From: Astrothelium macrocarpum
Lineage: Eukaryota > Ascomycota > Dothideomycetes > Trypetheliales > Trypetheliaceae
Direction of reading: 5' to 3'
Length of the DNA: 32,904 bases
Assembly: GCA_021030915.1 (NCBI GenBank)
Contig: JAGEMR010000215.1
Span: 1 to 32,904 of the forward strand
Shown: positions 19,790-29,576 of the stretch, in pieces
Position numbering within the stretch: the first letter of the stretch is position 1
Layout of the letters: each line of letters opens with the position of its first letter
Translations under genes and position numbers: made by a program
The notes under the pieces: model-generated
The model's database searches: none
Seen by the model: only the letters and a program-made list of their open reading frames with translations
What the model was told of the DNA's origin: nothing

Positions 19790-20524
19790 GAGAAGACACA
19801 GAGCATGCTTATGCTAACATAAAATTAAGTTATCATAAATCTCTCCATCTCAATCAAGTACTATGTTTAACGCGTAAGTCAAAGCTGGTGTGTGGGGTAA
19901 CGTTGTAGGAGTGCGACAGATACGCCTCCGGACAACACTTGGGCAAATGGTGCTCGGATGAGCAACCAAATGAACTCGTTGGGAGATTCTTCAAGCCACA
20001 GTTCTTGGAAGCAGCGGAGGATTATGACAAAAGGCGATTCTACTCAATATCAGCATATAGCTTAGACACGTGTATAGAGTGGCAGGTGACACAATATGCG
20101 TTGCTGCCTTATCACTGTACCACAATAGGCCAGGTGGTGCAAAGGTATGGTACAATTCCTTGCATCCGTCTAGCATCAGATAATGCATTAGATTAACGTC
20201 CAGCTGCGAAAATAAAATCTACAATAAATAGAGTATGTGGAAACAGGCCAAGGCTCTAATTAGAGATATGTAGTGAGATACTCTGATTTAGGAGGCGGAG
20301 CTGGGGATATGGTCGGGCCCATGACTTGTTGCTCTAGGAGTGTGCACCACCTTGTGCACGGTCCCACACAGTGCACACTCAAATCAATTCTCAACACCAA
20401 GCGTTCAAATTTAATTATCTCAACAACCACAAATAATTATGAGATGAGAGTAAATTCAAATTAAAGCGCGTAATTGTGCAAATTCAAAGCACCGCTCAAT
20501 TTAATTTAAAAAGCGTTGTGGGAG
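19790..20524. other. Spacer between convergent genes, with a palindrome
   Basis: No gene is seen. The 3' half is A/T rich and contains the GTGCAC palindrome cluster (20338-20380), possibly the terminal repeat left by the transposase that became fused to the NLR gene on the minus strand. Confidence 0.4.
20338..20380. repeat. GTGCAC palindrome cluster, 10-bp inverted repeat
   Basis: GAGTGTGCAC (20338-20347) is perfectly inverted as GTGCACACTC (20371-20380). A third GTGCAC (20354-20359) lies between. It is located 145 to 190 bp beyond the stop of the transposase-like end of the fusion gene, where a pogo-type terminal repeat would be expected. Confidence 0.7.
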
Positions 20525-23500
20525 TTACTTTCGTCGTCGTAATCGACCCGAATGAGAAGCGGCCTCCGCCTCACCAAATGCCTGATCATCCACCACCACA
20601 ACATTTTCAGCTAATTTTGATGATTTCGCTGAAATACGCTTATTTTGCTTATTTCGTTGTGACTCATTCCGTATTTGCTTATTATCTGCTCGCTGCTCAG
20701 CAGCCTCCTGCTTTTGCTGACGCTGAGCGGCTCGCTGCTCCTGCCGCTGCTGCTGAACTCTCTGCCGTGCTCGTCCACGCTCAGCTTTATCCTCGGCTTC
20801 AATCTGCTTTCTAATTTGCTGTTGAGCTTTATGTGCCTCCTTCTGGTGTTTTTTATTCTGTTCCTCCTGTTCCTGTTGGTGTAATACTTCACGCGCTCGC
20901 GTTATTTTATTAGGGCTGTAGAATACTGCTCCACTATACTCAGAAGGCATCTCCAACACCTTGCGGCGTCTCGTTCGCTCCTTCTGCATCTTCAGCGTAT
21001 CCTTGAGGTTTGATACCTCAGCCCTCAGGAGGCTGTTCTCGGTGGTTGTTTTGAATATTATCGCTTCGAACCTGTCCACCTCCAGCTTAGTGGATGGCTC
21101 TAATTGAGTATTGAGCTGCTTACGGAGCTGTCTCCAACGCCTGGTGGAGAGTTCAACAGAGGATCTTGAGCTGGAGGAACGATCTGAGTGCTTTGTGGAC
21201 ACCTGGCTAAGCACTGTTGCTGGCTCAAATGGCTGGAGGCCTGTTTTGAGCCACCCACTAGCAATATTCGAAGGCGAAAATGCTTGCTGATACGCTGCCC
21301 AAAACAACTCAAAGAAGTCAGCCTTTGTAAGGCTTATAAGGCCTTGAGTTCGCTGGATCCAGTTATCTAATTGCTCGTTGTAATATCCTGCCAGAGGGCT
21401 GAACAAACTAACATCCAGTGGCTGAAGCCGGTGAGTCGAATGAGGAGGAAACACAGCAACGAGGATTCGATTATTATGGCAGTAATCAAGGAATTCCATA
21501 GTGAGGTGGCTGCCGTGGCCATCCACTATAAGCAGACGATATTTCAAACCGCCGCTCGCTTTGCTTTTGGTGTTTTTTTCGAATATTTCGGTCAGCCAAG
21601 CATATCCAATTTCATCATTTGTCCAACCAGAAGGTGACGATGCAAAGTTACATCGGTGGACAGCGGGATCTACGCTGTTGAGCCATGAATCCTGCATGGT
21701 GCTGGCTTTGGAGTCGTAAATAATTGAAGGTGGTAATGCCTCACCGTCCATACAGATAGCAGCGAGGACGGTGACCCAGGTGCGAGAGCTGTCAGTGCCT
21801 GAACCTTGGAGAAGTCCTTTCTCATAAGCCGCTTTAGTAAATACACGTCGTAGTCGTTTTAATTGGCCCATTGCGAAGCCTTTTTCGTCCATGTTGTATG
21901 TGTTGTGGGCGAGAATCGTTTCATCTTTAGCCAGCATAGTCTCGAACACCTTTTCCAGATCGCCAGGCAGATCGTCTAGCGTTTTCTGTACCTCCTCAAT
22001 ACGACCATCGCGAGCGGCTTCGTTCAGTATAGCAACGACAAGCACGGCCCACAGAAACACGCCGTCCGCTTTTCCTTGGACAGCTTGTTTTGTATTTTCA
22101 TCTTCTACCTCGAGCTTATCAGAAACATATTTGATAATGTCTTGCCGATGCTGTTCATTTTCCTCCACTGTCAATTCGAGCTTCTTCTTCATGTCGATCG
22201 AGGGGTAGTGACGGCTTGAGAGACAGATTCTGAGCTTGGTCTTTGATCGAACAGCCTCAACACTCAACGTTTCCAACATGTCAACAACCTCACGCACATC
22301 TGACTCATTGCATTCATCTAGCGCATCAACAAACAAAAGACTCGGCTTCAAGTGTTGCTGCTTGATTTCAAAAAGAATGAAGTCATGCAAATCTGACGGT
22401 CGCCACTCTAGCATCTCAGCTCCGTGTAACATTTGTTTCTCGTAGAAGCGTAGCATAAAATGATCACGGATGGTATCGTCTCTTTGTATGAGCTGGTACA
22501 CTATGGATCGCAATAACCCAAGAGCAGTCTTTTCCAGTTGCTCACCTCGAGCATTAAAGAAATATGCCACCACTAAATGGTCCCCCATCTCTTGTCTGCA
22601 GTAGTGTAGCGCATGCTTCATCAGTGTTGATTTCCCTGCTCCTGGCTTCCCCTTAAGCCAGAGCACTCCGTTAGAATCTGCTAGGTCGATCTGATCTTGC
22701 CATTTGCAGAACTCTGTTGTCTCGAACAACCAGTCGCATGTATCCGGATGGACGGAGGCTATGTCATTCTGCCGAGCTTGAAGGGTAGAGAAGCCAAGAG
22801 AGCGAAGGCAGGCTGCATAATTCTCTTCGAAGGTCCGAAGGCTGTCTCCGCGTCTGACAAAGGGGTCATTTCGTGGACTTGGGTACTGCGATGAGACTAC
22901 GGATAGTCAATGTCACTTGATGATCATGCTTCAAGGGAGAACTGTCGAAACATACCGAGTACATTCTGGGCTTCTGCTACGTCTGACTTTTGTGGCTGCC
23001 CAGGTCGTTCTTCTATCTCTTTCTTGAGACGTCGAAAAGCACGGTCTTCTCCCTCACCATAAATCAGTGACAAAGAGACGTCAAAGATGCCCAGCAGACA
23101 GTAAGCTTTGTCTTCTTCCACTGTCGTTTCGCGCTTGTTGACCCAGCTCATGCGATCATCATTGCTAAACTCCTCAAACCTGTATTTCCTTAGCGCTCTG
23201 GTGGGAATTCCGGTAATCTCGTGAATTTCTCGTTCCAGCGATATCTTGCTGCCTAAATACTTTCCATTTGCAGAGAAGAACTCGACGGTGGCTGGCGCAA
23301 GTAGCTCTTGCAACGTCCAGCCTCGAGAAAACCATACACTCCTTGTGAAAGCGTTTTCCCACGTGATCGGGAATGCTTGAGCATCAATAGTTTCATCTCC
23401 AACATATACGTCTGTGAGATATACACAGCATTTGATTGCCTGCTGATACCAGCGGAACATGCTGTTGATAGCCGTGCTGAGTTCGTTGTTGTTCGTCTTA

Positions 23501-23745
23501 TCGATACAGCAAGTATCTATCCAGAAGTACTGGAGGCCGTCAATCGCTGCCTGGTCTGCACAGAACTGGATCTTTTTGTAGCCAGCCTTGCTTTTGCTGA
23601 TGCCAGCTTTGACATCCTGATAGCTGACCTCCTCTTCATTGTTGATAGCCCAAGTGTGGGACAGTATCATATACTTAGGCACATTCTTGTTGCCGAACTC
23701 GCAGAACGCCAAGTCGCCATTGGAGTGACACTGCAAGAGGCGCAT
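20525..23745 (-). CDS. HET-NACHT-DDE_1 transposase fusion, 1053 aa
   Basis: Exons 23745-22956 and 22896-20525 join across a 59-nt intron (GTATGT...CCGTAG, phase 1) into one open frame. I take the Met of MRLLQC as start, as is usual for HET proteins. The HET domain shows ILSHTW (27-32), WIDTCCID (75-82) and RGWTLQEL (141-148). NACHT has Walker A GKPGAGKS (346-353) and Walker B LLFVDALDE (450-458), then LPGDLEKVFETML. At about residue 586-597 (near 21900-21925) it changes to a pogo/DDE_1 catalytic domain: YNMDEKGF (Asp600), LLIVDGHGSH (Asp722) and HRLQPLDVSLF (Asp758), a DD35D layout. The Gln/Arg-rich coiled-coil tail typical of fungal pogo transposases follows. The transposase DNA-binding N-terminus and the NLR repeat domain are both absent. 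It could be a real chimera or an NLR truncated by an insertion that kept frame. Confidence 0.85.
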
Positions 23746-25042
23746 TGCGAGGCGTTCTGTGACCAAGGCTGGCAGAGATGCATGTGTAGCACACACTACC
23801 TCTGGTCATTGCATCCATCAAGGTCGGGCGCACAGCAGAGACATTTCGTCAAGAATGAGGGTTTCAGGAAATTGGGGAGCGAAAAGAAGTGATGTTGAGC
23901 ATTTGTGGTGCCACTGCTGGAGGAAGGCAGGCGCGACATGGTATCGGTATGCCACACCTTTGTCTAGCTGGCATAAAATGCACAATGTGTAGTTTATTGT
24001 AATGATCGTATCCAAAGTGCGGGGGATTTTTTTTTTTCGCTAGCTGAAAGTAATAGTGCCCTCATAGGCCAGTGTGACCTGAAAGTGAGTAGGAATCAAA
24101 GAAAGAATCAAAGAAAGAAAGAAAGTGATAATGACATCAGCCTCGAGGTACACACTCGCCTGGTGATGTTGCGTTTATTTATTTCTTTTAGTTGCTATTA
24201 GATTAATATCAATATGCCAATATAATTATAAGATTCTTCAACTCAACAATAATTGCTTTGAAGCATCTCAGACGCTGAAAGCGTAGAAAGTGGGTATAAT
24301 TTGTGAAATAGAATCATACAGCATAAGGATGTTCCCAATTTATTAAACAATAGTACGTTAACATGACTGTAATTTTGAGTTATAAAGCATTACAAAAGCT
24401 TAGCAATAGCTTCTTTATACACTTTATACAGCTATGAGGAAATGCAGGTATGTGTGCTATCTCAAGAGCATTGGAAAGTGAAAGTACCTGCGATTTGTCC
24501 CGCTACGTGGGGTGTCTCGCAACGCAGAGACGGACGTTAACAGTTTTAGCTCGGTGGCTTCTTTTAAAGGGCTACATTCTCAATTCTTTCATGTTCTGTT
24601 TGAATAAGGCAATTGATGAATGGCACTGCTTTTTTGAGTCTCTATTCACCCTTCTACACTTGTATAAGCGCCCTCGTGTCATTAGGCTTCGGCATATATA
24701 TGCGGGAAATTTAAAATAGAAAACGCTATTGTGCACCTCATTCATATTAGAAGGACAATTAACCAATTAGCGTCCGCCCGGACGGATTGGTAAGCGCTCG
24801 GGTAGGGCACTCCAGCGGCAAGCGTCGGTGTCCCTGGATCTAGGTCCTGCGCGTGACTATCACTGGTGATGTCACTACCCTTCCCGCGCATTTCCTTGTC
24901 GCATCTCCCTTCTGACGTAAGGATTGGCTGAATTCTAGATCCACATGACACGGTAGCGCTAGCTCATATTAGAAGCCTTGGCGTCACTTGAAACATCATT
25001 CCTATTTCTTCCAAACGGTGCCGTCTTTCACAGCGATACGCA
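23746..25042. other. Intergenic, no gene supported
   Basis: This is the upstream region of both the HET fusion gene and the gene at 25043 (divergent). It contains an A/G-rich GAAA-type simple repeat at about 24093-24125. Otherwise it is A/T rich, with no recognisable coding, RNA or terminal-repeat signal. Confidence 0.45.
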
Positions 25043-26817
25043 ATGCTCAAGCGAAAGAGACCGCATCAAAGCGATATTCTACAAACTAGCGGTAAGTATC
25101 CAATTCAGGGAAACACTTCGGCTGACGTTAGGTAGTGAAACTACCCTGCCATACCTTGAATCCTGAGACCACAACGCCCCTCCGCAAAAGTGTTCGATTG
25201 CAAGCACTTAAAGAGACTTCTACGAGAGAAAGCCAAACATACCGGCAGCTACCGTCACCGTCGTCGATCATCTCACATAAACAGCTGTCGCAAAGCAAAA
25301 GGAAGAGGACTGTTTCTTACAATTCCTATCCTGGAGAAAGACCTACAGCGCGTTCAGACGAAGCAGAGTGCAAGCCAGAACAAGCAGTCACAAATACAGA
25401 CACATCTGATCCTGTTGGTTTCTGGGTGGCGACCTCATATTGGCCGAAAGACTTCTGTCGACAAGGTCTCATCATGTCTGAGACGCCCTCAAGTAACAAA
25501 AGACGAAGCGATTCCACTCATCGCTCTCAAATTCTGGAGCGGATGGCATCACATGGTGTTTTTATGGAGACATCGAGTTCGATTCAGAAAAATAGCAAAA
25601 TGCTTTGTAAGGATTATCTCAAAGGCAATCGTAAAATTATCAAATCCTCAATTTTTACGGTTAAACAATTCTCTCGAGTTCTCAAACGGGTTCAAAATCT
25701 AAATGAAGCTCGAATTCAAAGAGATGTGATGCCATGGATTGTGCCATCTGCGGAAAATCTCTTCTTTCGAGGAGAGCTCAAACTTAACTACATCTGTGAC
25801 GAGCTTAATGCGGATTGGATTCGATGTGCCACGATAGGCAGTTCAAGACCCAAACCCGACTACACAGCTGGCCTTCAATGTATAGCATTTACTGACGAAG
25901 AGATCAAGAAACTCGAAAATTATACTTCACCAACTAGACCATTTCGGTTTACACCAGAAATTTCTTTTCCATTCCTCATATGTGAGGCAAAATCGGGAGA
26001 GAGTGGAATGAACAGAGCCGATCGACAAAATATCCACAGTGCCAGTATAGCTGTGAGAGTTATTATATCGCTCTATCAGGAGGCCTACGGTCGAACAGCA
26101 CCTGACCGCGTAGACGAGCTCTATGGTAAAATTTTAGTGTTCACCGTATCGCATGATAACGAGCGGATTCATTTGTGTGGCCATTTTGCTATCGCTGGAT
26201 CAGGAAGCTCAGGAGAAATCAAGTGTTACCGTTACTCAATCGGCATGTTCAGTTTGACTTCCGGGGACGGAGCAGATAGATATAAGGCGTACAACTTTGT
26301 CATGAATGTTTATGAAAAGTTTGCTCCAGACCATCTCAAAAGGATCAAAGATGCTGTTGCACATTTACCGTCGCCTCTTCAGCGAACTGGACTGTCTTTT
26401 GCTGCGTCTGGTATGTCCCTCGACGAATTGGGTACGCAGCAGGATTCACAGGACGAAGAGAGATTCAAACAACCTAGCCAATCCGCAAGTGCCTTACAAT
26501 TGACCAAGATGAGAGAGCAAATAGAAAAACTTTTGCAACAGATGGAGCAGCAGAGATCGGACAGCGAGCAGCAGAGATCGGACAGCGAGCAGCAATTAGA
26601 ACAGTTAGAGCAGCAATTGGAGCAACAAAGACAGGACAGTAAAGAGCAATTGGAGCAGCAGAGGCAACAGATGGAAGGGCAGTTTGAGCGGCAGTTGGAG
26701 CGGCAGAGACAAGACAGCAAACAACAATTGGAGCAGCAGAAACAGGACAGTAAGCAACAGTTGGAGCAGCAAAGACAACAGTTGGAGCAAATAATATCGC
26801 TATTAAAAAACCGCTAA
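25043..26817 (+). CDS. DUF7924-like PD-(D/E)xK protein with coiled coil, 576 aa
   Basis: The main frame has no ATG at its start. A short first exon (25043-25091, MLKRKRPHQSDI) joined over a 44-nt intron (25092-25135, GTAAGT...GGTAG) supplies one, giving 576 residues. The basic N-terminus suggests nuclear entry. The conserved middle has the layout I associate with fungal DUF7924: IVPSAENLFFRG, then SRPKPDYTAGL (Asp258), FPFLICEAKSG (Glu300, Lys302) and RQNIHSASIAVR. Next come a VSHDNERIHLCGHFA strand pair and a helical stretch. The order Asp, Glu-x-Lys, Arg-Gln is that of a PD-(D/E)xK nuclease fold. The last 100 residues are a Gln/Glu-rich coiled coil of LEQQRQDSKQQ-type 11-residue repeats, likely for oligomerisation. 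The acceptor choice sets the frame; activity is inferred. Confidence 0.75.
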
Positions 26818-27203
26818 GATGTAGAGAGTGTCCTTTTTGTAGCCCACATCTAGGTATAGAAATAGTAATAGATTTGATTTCAGAACTATGACCTCACTCA
26901 AGGTGGTTTGCATTGGTGAATACTCGAAATTTGGCAGTTTTAGTGTACCAGCGTCAATTCTATGATAGATACACAGATTAGCCTGCGCCCTTTTGTCAAA
27001 TACACAATATCCGTCCCTGAGTTATGGGGCACCCCGAGACGCAAATTCTTTGAATTTACGATAATCTCAACCTCGTATATATGCTCATATTTGTATATCT
27101 TTCAAATCGTCGTGTATAGTGGTTACTTTTATACTCTCAAGATCCTCCTTGAAAGAATATAATCGTATTGCTATCTCGTCGTTTTTTTTAGTGGAAGTGA
27201 AAC
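26818..27203. other. Intergenic, nothing recognised
   Basis: A/T-rich sequence between the coiled-coil gene and the minisatellite. No supported gene. Confidence 0.4.
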
Positions 27204-27505
27204 CCGAGAGAAATCCTTAGGGCAGAGAAAACCGTAGGGGAGAGAAGACCGTAGGGCAGAGAAAGCCGTAGGGCAGAGAAGACCGTAGGTGAGAGAAATC
27301 CGTAGGGCAGAGAAGACCGTGGGGGAGAGAAGACCGTAGGGTAGAGAAAGCCGTAGGGGAGAGAAATCCGTAGGGTAGAGAAATCCGTAGGGAAGAAAAA
27401 TCCGTAGGGAAGAAAAATCCGTAGGGAAGAAAAATCCGTAGGGAAGAAAAATCCGTAGGGAAGAAAATCCCGCAGGGAAATAAAATCCGCAAGAGAATTA
27501 TCCGC
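27204..27505 (+). repeat. 17-bp minisatellite, about 17 units
   Basis: The consensus is GTAGGGcAGAGAAgaCC. The left part varies (GTAGGGGAGAGAAGACC and GTAGGGCAGAGAAAGCC). The right part is homogeneous (GTAGGGAAGAAAAATCC repeated from about 27389 on), then decays to CGCAGGG and CGCAAGA forms. The same motif in opposite orientation occurs just outside at about 27523-27561 and again at about 28040-28080. Confidence 0.95.
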
Positions 27506-28086
27506 AAGGCAGGGAAGCCCCTACAGATTTTTCTTCTCTGCGGTTAGTTTCCCCTACGGATCCTGTTGATTGGTTGATTGATTCATACGCTGTCCCAGCC
27601 TCTCAAGGAAGCTATACAGGAATACTATATAAAGATCTCCTCCCCCGCCTACTTTCCACCAAACCCTAGTTCTGAAAGCGCATACTCTGAGATTTCCGTT
27701 CTTGGTTTCGGTTTCGGCTTCAGCGGCAAAGGACTGTTCCAGGCTATCTGACTGAAACCCTCATCAGTCTTGTTTACAGTGATCTACTCTACTCAGCGCA
27801 CTGCTGTGATGTTTTAGGAAACTATGATTGCCCTTCCAGCTTTCATCTGTTCGAATTGCTCAAGAAGACTCGTCTTTAGCATCATTCTTGCCGTTCTGAT
27901 TGCCATTCCGGGATTGTTTAGCAACTTTCCAAGATTGAGAATTGGTCTGCTACCAGCCCATATTTCTTGTCGTTCTGTCAGCCACTTTCTGCATTTTAAT
28001 AAAACATGTTCTACCGTTTGCTCTCTTTGATTACAGACACCTACAGATTCTTTCTCTTTACGGATTCTTTTCCCCTACGGCACAGA
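27506..28086. other. Spacer with inverted minisatellite units
   Basis: Contains inverted copies of the minisatellite unit (cctacagatttttcttctc at about 27530, and ccctacgg near 27552 and 28073). The region from 27824 has a short open frame without recognisable domains. It may be the decayed front part of the transposase relic that follows. Confidence 0.45.
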
Positions 28087-28494
28087 GTGCCCTATGCTAT
28101 ACATAGCTCCCTATGGCACAGAAATACCTACAAACCACGCGTACTGATCTATGATGGCTTTACAACGCACAAAACGCTAGAGATATTGAAATTTTGTTTT
28201 GAAAACAACATCAAACTATATTGTATACTATCTCACACCTCCTATAAGCTGCAGCCCTGCGACATCGCTGTGTTTGTGCTATTAAAGATAGCCTATCACT
28301 ATGAGGTTGAATAACTGGAACGAGGGAGTATCAAGTTCGTCGATAAAGAATACTTCATCGCTTTATACAGCCAACCGAAAGAAAAGGTATTTACAAAAAG
28401 AAATATCATAGCTGGCTGGGCCATAAATAGTTTATTTCCAATCAACCCGGATAGAGTACTGAGACATATACCGAAGTCTACGACGGTGATTTGA
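28087..28494 (+). pseudogene. Pogo/DDE_1 transposase C-terminal relic
   Basis: The frame reads PRVLIYDGFTTHKT (second catalytic Asp motif), then LSHTSYKLQPCDIAVF (third Asp motif) and, past a TAA at 28312, LERGSIKFVDKEYF, KRNIIAGWAINSLFPINP and RVLRHIPK, ending at TGA 28492-28494. This order is that of the last third of DDE_1 transposases. The DNA-binding half and first Asp are not found. The TAA falls at a plausible Gln position (CAA to TAA). It is a different lineage from the pogo copies at 20.5 and 31 kb, judging by low similarity. Confidence 0.7.
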
Positions 28495-28881
28495 AACTCG
28501 CGGAAGCATTCAACAAACACCACCAGCAACCGAAACAGATAATCCCGCTTATGTTACCCGATGTCACCACTTAGATGGAAATATCATCATCACCGCGGAC
28601 TATGTTGGCAAACTCACATCCTTCTTAATATTCAAATCGAATTTCAATACTGATAGTTATTAAAAAAAAAGAAAAAAAAAAGCTGAAAACTAGAAAGTGG
28701 TGTCTAGTACGGAATCGGTCTATTGGCGGCGCAGCTGCTGTGAATGGCTTGGCCAGGCCATTTCCATAATGGTAGGAAAGCCCGACACGAGCGGCGACAT
28801 CGTAACGGTCGCGCTTATTATGCCATAATACCAATATGAACACCGTCCCATGCCATGCACTGCTAAATAGTTGGTACACGC
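28495..28881. other. Intergenic, nothing recognised
   Basis: Contains an A-rich tract at about 28661-28681. No supported gene. Confidence 0.4.
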
Positions 28882-29576
28882 TTATATCGGATGCCAAACT
28901 TCCTCTACCACTCTCCCCTCCGTATCCATCAATGCCTCATCCTTAATTATATTTAATACCGTAAGTGTGGCATTCTCAAAAATAGGACTGGGGTTTTGGC
29001 CCTTGCGAAGTCGACTGAGAGCGAGATCTTGCTCGTATGCGTCGGTACTATAACGGCATGTCTGGCTGAAATGGCATGTCAAGAGCGCGTCGTCAGTCAT
29101 GGTCTCATGTAGGGCGTGTTGGCATTGGTAGAAAACGGCGAGTTGGACAGCACGCTATAAAGTCGGATTTGTACAGCCATCTGCGCCTAAGATCCAAGGC
29201 TGGGTGAGACGGAGTTCAATGAGGAACCTGAAAGGCGAACCCGCTTCGTTGATATGGGTACGCATGGCTTCCACCGTCTCGAAAGCGTGAACGGCGGGAT
29301 CAGTGAGGATGAGGTCGAGTTAAAACAGGTGCCCATGTGTCAATGGCTGCGCCATAAGATAATAGATCGATGTGGGTGTAGGAACAAACGCAAATAGAAC
29401 GAACTTACGTCGGCGCGCGATTGAAGCGTTAAACAACGGCCAGTGGCATCGTAACAATACGCCAGTAGGTTCTCTGCAGATGTGGGCGCGTGTTAGGGAA
29501 TAGGACGGCCAAGGATGTATTAGAGACGCGCGAGTTCATTGGGTGATGGTGGGAGTGATACGGACGACGTCGCCAT
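28882..29576 (-). pseudogene. Unrecognised two-exon gene inactivated by four stops
   Basis: From the ATG at 29576 (MATSSVSLPPSPNELARL) a single frame runs through exon 1 (29576-29409), a canonical 62-nt phase-0 intron (29408-29347, GTAAGT...GCGCAG) and exon 2 (29346-28882). It makes 210 codons. It is interrupted at 29520-29522 (TAA), 29493-29495 (TAA), 29320-29322 (TAA) and 29155-29157 (TAG). Every stop is one C-to-T change from a Gln codon in a CpA context. The protein looks genuine: ENLLAYCYDATGRCLTLQS, DPAVHAFETVEAMRTHI, PFRFLIELRLTQPW, then SQTCRYSTDAYEQDLAL and a C-terminal ENATLTVLNIIKDEALM. I recognise no family. The lesion pattern suggests RIP of a duplicated gene rather than random decay. 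Confidence 0.65.

Noticed and set aside
26379..26790. Minus-strand Cys/Leu/Ser-rich open frames opposite the coiled-coil gene.
   Set aside because: They are the antisense reading of the Gln-rich repeats. The plus frame has the conserved domain and intron.
27204..27505. CRISPR-like array in the 17-bp repeats.
   Set aside because: There are no spacers: units are directly contiguous, and the sequence is eukaryotic.
27217..27507. Minus-strand repetitive protein (SLPYGF-type repeats) in the minisatellite.
   Set aside because: A 17-bp unit shifts frame each copy. The open frame arises from low stop content and shows no gene context.
28882..29576. Stop codons at Gln positions could mean a recoded genetic code (UAR as Gln).
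   Set aside because: The large intact genes in the same window (1232, 1053, 585 and 576 codons) use CAA/CAG freely and have no internal TAA or TAG. A RIP-like origin is simpler.
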